Below, one piece after another: positions 42,194 to 50,064 of a DNA stretch of 64,000 nucleotides. The notes under the pieces are model-generated. The model was not told the origin of the DNA. It did not search any database and saw only the letters and a program-made list of their open reading frames with translations. Within the stretch, counting starts at the first letter, position 1; the number at the start of each line of letters is the position of its first letter. Origin of the DNA: Sinomonas albida (GTDB lineage: Bacteria; Actinomycetota; Actinomycetes; Actinomycetales; Micrococcaceae); the NCBI RefSeq assembly GCF_004919045.1, contig NZ_SWDW01000008.1:62001-126000 (forward strand), in the 5' to 3' direction. A program made the translations under genes and the position numbers.

Positions 42194-42628
42194 ATGACGA
42201 ACCATGCGAGGGACGCGGTCGCGTCCGCGAAGATTGCCGCGAGCCGCGAAGAAGTCTGGACGGCACTGACCAGCCCTGAACTGATCAAGCAGTACTTCCT
42301 GGGCACACACGTCGAGACCACCTGGGAGGTCGGGAGCCCGATCACCTTCTCCGGCGAATGGCAGGGAAGGCGCTACCAAGACCACGGCGCGATCCTCGCC
42401 GCGGAGCCGCCCCAGCTGCTCCGCATCAGCCATTACAGCCCGCTCAGCGGCAAGCCTGACATCCCGGAGAATTACCACAGCGTCGAATATCGAATTACGG
42501 ACGACGGCGACGGGGCCTCGCTAGTGACCATTACCCAGGGCAATAACGCGAGCGAAGGCGAGGCCGCGGAGTCGGAGAAGACCTGGCAATTGATATTGGG
42601 CAATTTAAGGGGTCTCTTGGAAGGCTGA
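42194..42628 (+). CDS. AHSA1-type SRPBCC domain protein
   Basis: 144 residues, helix-grip fold of the Aha1/activator family: VASAKIAASREEVWTALTSPELIKQYF at the start (shown in part), GTHVETTWEVGSPITFSGEW, VEYRITDDGDGASLVTITQGN and a final helix with TWQLILGNLRGLLEG. GAGGAGG precedes the ATG. Such proteins bind hydrophobic ligands; function unknown. It ends before a strong bidirectional terminator. Confidence 0.88.
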   Translation: MTNHARDAVASAKIAASREEVWTALTSPELIKQYFLGTHVETTWEVGSPITFSGEWQGRRYQDHGAILAAEPPQLLRISHYSPLSGKPDIPENYHSVEYRITDDGDGASLVTITQGNNASEGEAAESEKTWQLILGNLRGLLEG

Positions 42629-42651
42629 TCCAGGAGTCCGCGCCCGGAGCG

Positions 42652-42700
42652 AAACAGCCGACGACGGCGCAAGCTGGCTTGCGCCGTCGTCGGCTGTTTT
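42652..42700. terminator. Bidirectional intrinsic terminator (GACGACGGCG stem)
   Basis: CAGCCGACGACGGCGCAAGC (42655-42674) pairs with 42677-42696, with AAA before and TTTT after, so it works for both the SRPBCC gene and the convergent vanK. The inner four bases form the loop. One of the GACGACGGCG terminator group. Confidence 0.93.
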
Positions 42701-42748
42701 CGTCACGCCCGAGCGAGCGCCCGCGAGGCGACCGCGTCGATCCGCGGG

Positions 42749-44101
42749 TTAGGTCTCCGCAAGGCTCGGATCGCGGTCGGCCGTTGCCGTCTCCGCGGCG
42801 GAGGGCCGCAGGAGGAAGACCGCGGCCGCGGCGACAAGCACGACGGCGCCGACCGCGAGGTAGAGCCCGCTCGGGGTCCATCTGGCGTCGAGGAGGGCTC
42901 CTGCGACGGTGGGCGAGAGAATCGCGCCGACCCGCCCCACCCCAATGCCCCAGCCGACTCCCGTGCTCCGGATGGCCGCAGGGTAGGCCGAGGGGGTGAT
43001 GACGTAGAGACCCGCGACGCAGCCGTTGATGAGGCCACCGAGCAGCACACCGACGGCGAAGGCGAGGGCGAGGATCCCGACGGCGGAAATGAAGACCGCC
43101 GTCGCGAGAGCCGCGAGGACCGTGAACCAGATCATCACCACCCGGCTCGCCAACCTCGCGGCGAACACCCCGAACGCAATCGAGCCGACGGTCCCGCCAA
43201 GAGTCAGCATCAGGCCACCGACGACGCCCTGGCTTTCGGTCATCCCGGCGGTCACGAGAAGCTTCGGCGTCCAGCTGTTGACGAAGTAGAAGCCGAACAT
43301 CACGGCGAAGAACGAAACCCAGATCAACAGGGTCGAACGGCGGTTTGACGCATCGAACAGGCGGCTCAGCGGGTTCCGGGCGGGTTGCGTGGCGGAGGCG
43401 GCCGGACTTCCCTCCGGCAGGGCCACCGAGGTCAGCCGCAGGCGCCGCGCGAGCCGATCGAGCTTCTGTTCGTACCCTCGCGGCCGACGGGTCGCGAGGA
43501 AGTCAACGCTCTCCGGCGCGAGACCGACGACGAGCGCGAGCAGGACGATGGTGACGAGACCACCGCCGAGGAAGACCGCGTGCCACCCGAATTCGGCCTG
43601 GAGCCACACCGCCGCGGCCCCGCCGATCGTAGCGCCCACTCCGTAGCCGGCCGTCACGATGCTGATGGCGAGGCCACGCGAGCGCTTCGACGCGAACTCG
43701 CTCACGAGCACGTTCGTGCACGCAAGGATTCCGCCCACGCCGAGCCCGGTGACAACGCGCCAGATCCCCAGCGGGACGGCGCCCGCAGCCGTGGCGGAGA
43801 GGAGCATCCCGACGGCCGACATCCCGACCGAGGCGAGGAGCATCGGACGGCGCCCGATTTTGTCCGCGATCGGGCCGATCAGGAGCGATCCGAGGGCCAT
43901 CCCCACCAAGCCTGCGCTGAGCAGCACGCCGAGTTCGCTGCCGCTGAGCCCGAAGTCCTTCGACACGCGGGCAGACGTGAAGGCCATGGCCAGCACATCG
44001 AACCCATCGAGGGCGTTGAGGAGCGTGCAGAGTCCGACGATGTTCCACTGCCCGGCGCGCATGGGCGACGTTTCGATGTGCGCCCTGATGTCTGTAGTCA
44101 T
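42749..44101 (-). CDS. vanK: MFS aromatic acid:H+ symporter, vanillate/protocatechuate type
   Basis: 450 residues, twelve membrane segments, AAHS subfamily: LNALDGFDVLAMAF with the transport-critical Asp in TM1 (about residue 34), motif A GPIADKIGRRPMLL between TM2 and TM3, and FYFVNSWTPKLL in TM7. Order vanA-vanB-vanK with a divergent PadR gene is that of the Corynebacterium glutamicum van cluster, where VanK imports vanillate. Start 44101, 3 nt after the vanB stop region. Confidence 0.88.
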   Translation of the reverse strand: MTTDIRAHIETSPMRAGQWNIVGLCTLLNALDGFDVLAMAFTSARVSKDFGLSGSELGVLLSAGLVGMALGSLLIGPIADKIGRRPMLLASVGMSAVGMLLSATAAGAVPLGIWRVVTGLGVGGILACTNVLVSEFASKRSRGLAISIVTAGYGVGATIGGAAAVWLQAEFGWHAVFLGGGLVTIVLLALVVGLAPESVDFLATRRPRGYEQKLDRLARRLRLTSVALPEGSPAASATQPARNPLSRLFDASNRRSTLLIWVSFFAVMFGFYFVNSWTPKLLVTAGMTESQGVVGGLMLTLGGTVGSIAFGVFAARLASRVVMIWFTVLAALATAVFISAVGILALAFAVGVLLGGLINGCVAGLYVITPSAYPAAIRSTGVGWGIGVGRVGAILSPTVAGALLDARWTPSGLYLAVGAVVLVAAAAVFLLRPSAAETATADRDPSLAET

Positions 44102-44104
44102 GGT

Positions 44105-45106
44105 TCAGCTCACTTCTATACTCACGATGGCCCGGCCAGAACCGGGATGAGGGGCCGATTTGGTGGTGGTGACGCGGGAGACGCAGCAGCACATCTTGGC
44201 CGATTCGTGCTGTTGTCGTTCGCTGTAGAAGACGTCGCGGTGATCGATGGCTCCGGAGAGATCAAGTACCTCGACCTCGCACAGACCGCATTCGCCCTTG
44301 CGGCAGTCGAACATCATGTCCGCCCCGGCGTCCTCGAGGGCCTCCAGCATGGAGCGTCCCTCGGGGACCACGGTCTCGAGGCCGAGCCTCGGGATCCGGA
44401 CGATGAATTCTTCGGGTTCGAACCATCCACTGTTGCCGAAGGTCTCGTAGCGGAGGTTCGGGAGGTCAAGTCCAAAGTCCTGCCACGCGCGTCGCACGGC
44501 GTCCATGAGCCGGATGGGCCCGCACATGTACAGCTCCGTGTCATGGTCGATGCTGCCGACGAGCGTGCGGACATCGAGCGGAGTGCCTTCGGCATCGATG
44601 TGGACCTCGATCCGGTCGCCGTGCTCGGCGACCAGCTCGTCGAGGTACGCCATCGCGTCGCGGCTGCGGCCCGCGACGACGAAGCGGTAGTCGGCACCGA
44701 GGCGCGCGAGAGCCCGGGCCATTCCGAGGACGGCGGTGACTCCGATCCCGCCTGCGAGGATGACGTAGCGTGCAGCGCCGATGCGGAGCGGAAAATTCTG
44801 CATGGGCTGGGTGAGTTCGATGACGTCGCCCTCGGCCAGTGCGTGCATGAACACAGACCCGCCGCGGGAGGTCGGCGTGCGGAACACCGACAGCGCGAGC
44901 CGCGTGCCGCCGTCGTCCGTTTCGACGATCGAATAGGAGCGCACATCGCGCTCGCCGTTGACGACGACGGCGACGTCCACGTGAGTGCCGGGCGCCGCGC
45001 GGACCGGGATGTCGGGTTCGATGACGATACGCCGGATGTCTCGCGCGACCTCGCGGGCTTCGACGATCCGGCCCTTCTGCCAGACCTCGCTCGAATCGGC
45101 CGCCAC
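44105..45106 (-). CDS. vanB: Vanillate O-demethylase oxidoreductase (reductase) subunit
   Basis: Passes electrons from NADH to VanA. 333-residue class IA reductase: FMN/flavin domain with RSYSIVE (about residue 56), NAD domain with YVILAGGIGVTAVLGM (about residue 113) and MCGPIRLM, and a C-terminal plant-type [2Fe-2S] domain with CRKGECGLC and a distal Cys near residue 309. The start is GTG at 45106, directly after the vanA stop. Confidence 0.92.
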   Translation of the reverse strand: MAADSSEVWQKGRIVEAREVARDIRRIVIEPDIPVRAAPGTHVDVAVVVNGERDVRSYSIVETDDGGTRLALSVFRTPTSRGGSVFMHALAEGDVIELTQPMQNFPLRIGAARYVILAGGIGVTAVLGMARALARLGADYRFVVAGRSRDAMAYLDELVAEHGDRIEVHIDAEGTPLDVRTLVGSIDHDTELYMCGPIRLMDAVRRAWQDFGLDLPNLRYETFGNSGWFEPEEFIVRIPRLGLETVVPEGRSMLEALEDAGADMMFDCRKGECGLCEVEVLDLSGAIDHRDVFYSERQQHESAKMCCCVSRVTTTKSAPHPGSGRAIVSIEVS

Positions 45107-45108
45107 GG

Positions 45109-46239
45109 CTAGGCGCCGATCGACGCGGGTTGGGCGGAGGGAGCCGACTGAGCCTCTGCGGCGGATGCCAGCCGGCCCTCAGCCTCGAGCATCCGCTCGA
45201 TGAGCCGGCGGACCCACATGCCTCCCGCGTCGATGTTGAGGCTGTAGAACTCGTAGTCCGGGTTCGCGTCGATTGCCTCCTGCTGCGCCTTGAGCATGGC
45301 CTCGTCCTCGCCGAAGACGCCGTGGACGCCGTTGCGGAGCTGGGTGGTGATGAGCTGACTCTCGAGGCAGTAGTTGCGCATGAAGGCCCAGAAGTAGTGG
45401 CACGTCTTGTCTGTCTCGGGGGAGATGGTGTTCATGACGTAGCCGTTGACGCCCTGGCTGCGGTCGCCGTCGGCCGCCCCTGTCCCGGCCTTGGCGACGC
45501 CGACGTCGATCCTGATGGTCGACGGCGCCTCGAAGCGAATGATCTGCCAGCGGTCGACGCGCCCCTCGAAGCCGGGGAACTTGTCCCGCATGTTCTTGAG
45601 CCAGAAGGGCGGAGCCTCGATGTCGAACATCCAGCGCGAGACGGTCACGGTGCGGTCGTCATGGGTGACCTTGAAGTCCGAGGCGCTCAGCTCCTCCTGG
45701 CCGATCGAGGAGGAGTGGACGAATTCCTCGTGCGTCAGGTCCATGAGGTTGTCGAGCACGAGCTGGTAGTTGCAGGGGGCGTAGATCGTCTCGCCGTCTC
45801 CGGCCCATTCGGCGGAACTCATCTGGTGCATGTCCGGGATGAGTGCCGGGTCCGCCTTCTCGGGGTCACCGAGCCAGACCCATGCGAACCGATAGCGGTC
45901 CACGATCGGGAACGAGGGCACCGTGGCCGAGGGGTTGATGGTCTCCTGGGCAGGCATCGAGGTGCAGCGGCCCGCGGCGTTGTAGCGAATGCCGTGGTAC
46001 GGGCATTGGATCTCGTCCCGGCCGATGGTCTTGCCCATCGACAGCGGCGCGAGGCGGTGCCAGCATGCGTCGGCGAGCGCAACGGGCCGGCCGTCCTCGG
46101 TGCGGAACAGTGCGAGCGGCCGGTTGGCGATGGTGCGAGCGAGCGGCTTGCGGGTGAGTTCGTAGTCCCAGCCCGCGACGTACCAGGCATTGAGCGGATG
46201 GGCGAGGGTCTTGTTGGTCGTGGAGGCGGGGTGCGACAT
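45109..46239 (-). CDS. vanA: Vanillate O-demethylase oxygenase subunit
   Basis: Rieske non-haem iron monooxygenase that removes the methyl of vanillate as formaldehyde, giving protocatechuate. 376 residues: Rieske ligands CWHRLAPLS and CPYHGIRY (about residues 59-80) and mononuclear iron ligands in NLMDLTHEEFVH (Asp-X2-His-X4-His, about residues 166-177). ATG at 46239 has AGGAAGGA; a start at 46287 would run through the operator and is rejected. Ferulate degraded by the operon at 48.2 kb would yield its substrate. Confidence 0.93.
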   Translation of the reverse strand: MSHPASTTNKTLAHPLNAWYVAGWDYELTRKPLARTIANRPLALFRTEDGRPVALADACWHRLAPLSMGKTIGRDEIQCPYHGIRYNAAGRCTSMPAQETINPSATVPSFPIVDRYRFAWVWLGDPEKADPALIPDMHQMSSAEWAGDGETIYAPCNYQLVLDNLMDLTHEEFVHSSSIGQEELSASDFKVTHDDRTVTVSRWMFDIEAPPFWLKNMRDKFPGFEGRVDRWQIIRFEAPSTIRIDVGVAKAGTGAADGDRSQGVNGYVMNTISPETDKTCHYFWAFMRNYCLESQLITTQLRNGVHGVFGEDEAMLKAQQEAIDANPDYEFYSLNIDAGGMWVRRLIERMLEAEGRLASAAEAQSAPSAQPASIGA

Positions 46240-46271
46240 GGTGGTCCTTCCTGCCCGCCGCCTTTGGCGGG

Positions 46272-46299
46272 CACTAACTATCGTCATAGATAGTTGGTG
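46272..46299. promoter_or_regulatory. VanR-type operator upstream of vanA
   Basis: CACTAACTATC (46272-46282) and GATAGTTGGTG (46289-46299) are 11-base arms with one mismatch and a 6-base spacer. The AACTAACTA-like half site resembles what I recall of the C. glutamicum VanR operator. A second dyad, TATCT-N4-AGATA, lies at 46315-46328 nearer the vanR promoter. Confidence 0.75.
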
Positions 46300-46359
46300 A
46301 GCTGAGACACACTTTATCTATGGAGATAGGTAGTTGCAAGAGGTGGGTAGGGTATCCGA

Positions 46360-46947
46360 GTGAGCCTCCGGAATGCCCTCCTGGCGATGCTGACGTCGCA
46401 GCCCATGACCGGCTACGACGTGTACAAGAACTTCCAGACCTCGGTCGGCTATGTCTGGCATGCGCCGGACTCGCAGATCTATCCCGAGCTGCGCCGCATG
46501 GAGCAGGACGGGCTCATCCGCGGCGAGACGGTCCCCTGGGGCAAGCGGGGCACGAAGAAGCGCTACGCGATCACCGAAGCCGGGGTCGAATCGTTCCAGG
46601 CTTGGCTCAACACCCCGCCCGAGTATCAGCGCGAGCGCGACCCCGTGCGGCTGCGCGCCGCCTACCTCGAGTGGGCGGAGCCCGAGGCGTCGAGCGAGTT
46701 CTTCACGGCTCACATCGCGTACCACTCGGCTCGGATCGAGGACTGGAAGGACATGATCCGGACTCTCCGCGACCACTCCAACCCCACGCTCGCCAAGCGG
46801 ATCGAGGGCAAGGCCAGCGGCGAGGCTGACCGCATCACGGCGTACAAGGTCTTCGCGTACGAGGGCATGATCGCGCGGGCGGAGGCCGAGATTGCGTGGG
46901 CCGAGAGGGGCCTCGAACTCGTGGAGACTCTCGAACGGCGGGGCTGA
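46360..46947 (+). CDS. vanR: PadR-family regulator of the van operon
   Basis: 195 residues: PadR winged helix (LRNALLAMLTSQPMTGYDVY, about residues 3-22; SQIYPELRRMEQDGLIRG; GTKKRYAITEAG) and a C-terminal helical dimerisation domain. Divergent from vanABK with a large dyad between, it should repress the operon until vanillate binds. GTG at 46360 comes 6 nt after TAGGGT (46348-46353), indicating a leaderless message. Confidence 0.9.
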   Translation: MSLRNALLAMLTSQPMTGYDVYKNFQTSVGYVWHAPDSQIYPELRRMEQDGLIRGETVPWGKRGTKKRYAITEAGVESFQAWLNTPPEYQRERDPVRLRAAYLEWAEPEASSEFFTAHIAYHSARIEDWKDMIRTLRDHSNPTLAKRIEGKASGEADRITAYKVFAYEGMIARAEAEIAWAERGLELVETLERRG

Positions 46948-46953
46948 CTCCGG

Positions 46954-46993
46954 CGCGGACGACGGCGGGCGGCGAGTCCCGCCGTCGTCCGCG
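46954..46993. terminator. Terminator after vanR (GACGACGGCG stem)
   Basis: CGCGGACGACGGCGGG (46954-46969) is perfectly complementary to 46978-46993 with an 8-base loop. No T-run follows on either strand. It lies between vanR and the convergent toxin gene. Confidence 0.8.
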
Positions 46994-47006
46994 GTGTCCG
47001 CGGTGG

Positions 47007-47276
47007 TTATCGCGGGCGGTAGACGGTGGCGCGCGGACCGACGTCCATGACCGTCATCGTGCGCGCTTCGTCGTCGAGGACGACGAGAACGCGGTAGTCG
47101 CCGCGGCGGGCTGAGCGGTAGCCGCTGAATTCGTTGCGCAGTTCGTGGGAGCGGCGCTTGGGGTTCTCGGCGAGCGAGCCGTAGATGAAGGAGAGGAGGG
47201 GCTCGGCGATCCTCGGGGGGAGCCTGGCGAGACTTCGCAGAGCTGTTGCGGTCAGGAGGGCGGTGTAGCCCGTCAC
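47007..47276 (-). CDS. RelE/ParE-family toxin
   Basis: 89 residues with the RelE fold pattern: LLTATALRSLARLPPRIAEPLLSFI (helical hairpin), NPKRRSHELRNEFSGYRSARRGDYRVLVVLDD and MTVMDVGPRATVYR. The basic and aromatic residues expected for mRNA cleavage (Arg near 55-61, Tyr53/Tyr86) are present. GTG at 47276 overlaps the antitoxin stop by 4 nt, the normal antitoxin-first order. Confidence 0.85.
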   Translation of the reverse strand: MTGYTALLTATALRSLARLPPRIAEPLLSFIYGSLAENPKRRSHELRNEFSGYRSARRGDYRVLVVLDDEARTMTVMDVGPRATVYRPR

Positions 47277-47554
47277 TGCTGGCGGTGCATCTTGGCCAGA
47301 AGCGCGCGGGCGTCAGCTTCACCATAGACTCGGCCCTCGGCGACATCGGCCGCCGCTTCAGCCAGCCGTTCGGGCTGGCCATGCTGGGACAGCCAGAAGA
47401 TCGTCTCCTGCACCTCTTCCCATTCGTCGGCGCTGACCATCACGACGGCCGGGCGGCCGTTGCGAGTCACGGTGTACCTCTCGTGTTCGCGCTCGGCACG
47501 CTCGGCGTATTCGGAGAGGTGGGCTTTCAGGTCCGACAGCGAAGTGGTGATCAT
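47273..47554 (-). CDS. Phd/YefM-RelB-type antitoxin
   Basis: 93 residues: N-terminal DNA-binding Phd/YefM domain (TTSLSDLKAHLSEYAERAE, then YTVTRNGRPAVVMVSADEWEEVQETIFWL) and an acidic C-terminal tail that would wrap the toxin. Start ATG at 47554. It probably autoregulates its own promoter with the toxin. No mobile element borders the pair. Confidence 0.88.
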   Translation of the reverse strand: MITTSLSDLKAHLSEYAERAEREHERYTVTRNGRPAVVMVSADEWEEVQETIFWLSQHGQPERLAEAAADVAEGRVYGEADARALLAKMHRQQ

Positions 47555-47652
47555 GACATCATGCTACCGCGCGCGGACCTGAATAAAGATCTTCAGTAGA
47601 CCAAAATTTAGGCCATCTCCTGAAGGCGTGCGGAATCTGGATGACGCGCTGT

Positions 47653-48108
47653 CTACCCCCACAGTGCCTTGCGCAGGAGCATCCTGAGCGCCGTGGCCTC
47701 GTCCGGAGCGAGCGCCGCGAGCGTCTTCGCCTCGCACTCCGCGATGGCGCGGTAGGCCTCGCGATGCACCCGTTCGCCGTCAGCGGTCGCGAGGACGATC
47801 TTCTGCCGCCGGTCGGTCCGGCCCTGCTCGCGGGCCACCAGCCCGCGCGCCTCGAGGTCGTCCACGAGGGCCACGATCTGGCTCGGGTCAAGGCTCAGGA
47901 ACTCCGCGAGCTCTCGTTGCGTGGGCTCGAGCCCGCTGCAGGCGAGCCGGAGCACCGAGTATGAGCGCTCGCGCAGCCCGAACTCGGCGAGGGCCTTGTT
48001 GTTCACCACGGAGCCGGCCGCATGCAGCTTCGCGAGGAGGAGGCCCACGTCGTCCGCAATCGCCGCCTCCGCAAGCCGCGGCACCGCAGCCTCGTCCTGT
48101 ACGCTCAC
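47653..48108 (-). CDS. couR: MarR-family regulator of the hydroxycinnamate operon
   Basis: About 151 residues: winged helix (PTQRELAEFLSLDPSQIVALVDDLEARGLVAREQG in part, about residues 58-93) and RTDRRQKIVLAT wing, flanked by dimerisation helices. It is divergent from the cou-like operon, as couR regulates p-hydroxycinnamate genes in Rhodococcus, where the CoA thioester is the effector. GTG at 48108 has GGAGG 4 nt ahead; ATG at 48123 is the alternative but has no spacing for a ribosome site. Confidence 0.8.
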   Translation of the reverse strand: MSVQDEAAVPRLAEAAIADDVGLLLAKLHAAGSVVNNKALAEFGLRERSYSVLRLACSGLEPTQRELAEFLSLDPSQIVALVDDLEARGLVAREQGRTDRRQKIVLATADGERVHREAYRAIAECEAKTLAALAPDEATALRMLLRKALWG

Positions 48109-48139
48109 ACGGCCTCCAAACATCCTCAAAAATCAATCG

Positions 48140-48152
48140 TTGACATTTTCAA
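48140..48152. promoter_or_regulatory. Inverted repeat between couR-like gene and operon
   Basis: TTGACATTTTCAA (TTGA-N5-TCAA), flanked by outer ATCA/TGAT, is a dyad in the 135-bp divergent region, the right size for a MarR dimer half-site pair. Confidence 0.5.
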
Positions 48153-48243
48153 TGATCCGGCTTTTCATGGATCGTGACAAGGGTCTCATGGCCGAGGAGC
48201 CGAACCAACGAGACCGAGCAGCACGAGTGCGAGGGAGCACGGC

Positions 48244-49179
48244 ATGAGCCTGGCAGGCAAGGTAGCGATCGTGACCGGCAGCGGGCAGGGCCTCGGCCTC
48301 GCCTATGCCCGGGAGCTCGCGCGGCAGGGCGCCGCCGTCGTCGTCAACGATGTGAACGGGGAGGCCGCGGCTGCCGCGGTCGCCCAGATCGAGGACGACG
48401 GCGGGAAGGCGACCGCCGTCGTCGTCCCCGTGGGCACCACGGAGGCTGCGAAGGCCCTCATCGACGGCGCGGTCGAGGCGTTCGGCCGGCTCGACATCCT
48501 CGTGACGAATGCGGGAATCCTGCGGGACAAGAGCCTGCTGAAGATGACCGACGAGGACTTCGACCTCGTGATCAACGTCCACCTCCGTGGCACGTTCACG
48601 TGTGTCCGCGAGGCGTTCGCGTACTTCAAGGCCAACGGCGTCCAGGGCCGCATCATCACGATCGGCTCCCCGACGGGCCAGCGCGGGAACTTCGGCCAGA
48701 CCAACTACGCCGCCGCCAAGGCCGGGATCGTGGGGATGGTGCGGACGTGGGCGCTGGAGATGAAGAAGGCCGGCGTGACGGTCAACGCCGTCATCCCCGT
48801 CGCGGCGACCGCGATGACCAAGACCGTCCCGTACTTCGCCAAGGCCGTCGAGGCTGACGAGCGCGGGGAGGCCATGCCGGCGTTCTTCCGCCACGACCTC
48901 GGCTTCGGGACGGCCGACGACGTCGCGGGCCTGATCGCGTACCTCGCCTCCGACGAGGCCGCCGGGATCACCGGCCAGGCGATTGGCGCGGGCGGGGACC
49001 GCCTCCAGGTCTGGACCCACCCCGAGCCGGCGACGACCGACTACCGCGAGGGTGGCTGGACGTACGAGGCGCTCCAGGAGCGCGGCGCGGAGATCATCGG
49101 CGGGCACCTGCAGAGCGTCGGCGAGGAATTCCTGCCGCTGCCGGAGGACCTCCAGCCCGAGGCCGTCGAGGCCCGCTGA
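48244..49179 (+). CDS. couN: SDR-family 3-hydroxyacyl-CoA dehydrogenase, CouN-like
   Basis: 311 residues, classical SDR: VTGSGQGLGLAYA (cofactor motif, about residue 10), NAGILRD, catalytic Ser in TIGSPTG and YAAAK (about residues 161-165), with a C-terminal extension like the dehydrogenase domain of multifunctional enzyme 2. Proposed to oxidise the 3-hydroxy-3-arylpropionyl-CoA to the 3-keto thioester. First gene of the six-gene operon; assignment to couN rests on order and family. Confidence 0.8.
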   Translation: MSLAGKVAIVTGSGQGLGLAYARELARQGAAVVVNDVNGEAAAAAVAQIEDDGGKATAVVVPVGTTEAAKALIDGAVEAFGRLDILVTNAGILRDKSLLKMTDEDFDLVINVHLRGTFTCVREAFAYFKANGVQGRIITIGSPTGQRGNFGQTNYAAAKAGIVGMVRTWALEMKKAGVTVNAVIPVAATAMTKTVPYFAKAVEADERGEAMPAFFRHDLGFGTADDVAGLIAYLASDEAAGITGQAIGAGGDRLQVWTHPEPATTDYREGGWTYEALQERGAEIIGGHLQSVGEEFLPLPEDLQPEAVEAR

Positions 49180-50063
49180 TGCGCTACGAGCTCGGGATCG
49201 ACGTCGAGAAGGTCGACGCGATCGACATGCACGTCCACCTCGAGGTGGACTCGTGCGGGCACGCGTCCCTCCCGGCGGCGCTCACGGAGGCGTCCGCGAA
49301 GTACTTCAAGGCCGAGGACCGCTCGCCGAGCCTGGACAAGATCGCTGACACGTACCGCGGGCTGAACATGGCCGCCGTCGTCTTCACGGTCGACGCGCGG
49401 ACGCAGCTGGGGCACGAGCCCAACAGCATCGAGGAGCTCATCGAGGGCGCTGCGCGCCACAACGATGTCCTGATCCCGTTCGGGTCCGTGGACCCGCGCA
49501 CGGGGGAGGACGCGATCGCCCGCGCGAAGCACCAGGCGCTCGAACTCGGCGCCCGCGGGTTCAAGTTTCACCCGTCGCTGCAGGGCTTCGACCCTTCGAG
49601 CGAGGAGTTCTACCCGCTCTGGGACGCGCTCCAGGAGCTCGGGCTGCCTGCCATCTTCCACACCGGCCAGAACGGCATGGGAGCGGGGCTGCCGGGCGGG
49701 CACGGGATCAAGCTGCGGTACTCGAACCCGCTCCTGCTCGACGACGTCGCCGCCGACTTCCCGGGCCTCACCGTGATCATGGCCCACCCCTCCGTGCCGT
49801 GGCAGGAGGAGGCGAACTCGATCGCGACCCATAAGGCGAACGTGTTCATCGACCTCTCCGGCTGGTCGCCGAAGTACTTCCCCGAGTCGCTCGTGAAGGC
49901 CTCGAACGCGGTGCTACAGGACAAGGTTCTCTTCGGCACGGACTTCCCGCTCATCACCCCGCAGAAGTGGCTCGGCGCCTTCGCCGACCTCCCGCTCAAA
50001 GACGAGGTGCGCCCCAAGATCCTCAAGGGCAACGCCGTGCGCGTCCTGGGGCTGGGGGAGTGA
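49179..50063 (+). CDS. couO: Amidohydrolase-superfamily C-C/thioester hydrolase, CouO-like
   Basis: 294-residue metal-dependent TIM barrel: IDMHVH (His18, His20), GFKFHPS, FHTG, IMAHPSVPW and GTDFP with Asp255. From memory, Rhodococcus CouO is an amidohydrolase whose metal ligand Asp257 is essential for removing the two-carbon unit from aryl-beta-ketopropionyl intermediates, replacing thiolase and thioesterase; Asp255 falls at the same place. ATG at 49179 overlaps the preceding TGA by one base. The operon carries no thiolase, in agreement. Confidence 0.83.
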   Translation: MRYELGIDVEKVDAIDMHVHLEVDSCGHASLPAALTEASAKYFKAEDRSPSLDKIADTYRGLNMAAVVFTVDARTQLGHEPNSIEELIEGAARHNDVLIPFGSVDPRTGEDAIARAKHQALELGARGFKFHPSLQGFDPSSEEFYPLWDALQELGLPAIFHTGQNGMGAGLPGGHGIKLRYSNPLLLDDVAADFPGLTVIMAHPSVPWQEEANSIATHKANVFIDLSGWSPKYFPESLVKASNAVLQDKVLFGTDFPLITPQKWLGAFADLPLKDEVRPKILKGNAVRVLGLGE

Positions 50064-50064
50064 G

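Noticed and set aside
47007-47554. Toxin-antitoxin pair as sign of a genomic island or prophage
   Set aside because: No integrase, transposase, tRNA or flanking repeats are present, and the neighbouring catabolic genes look native.
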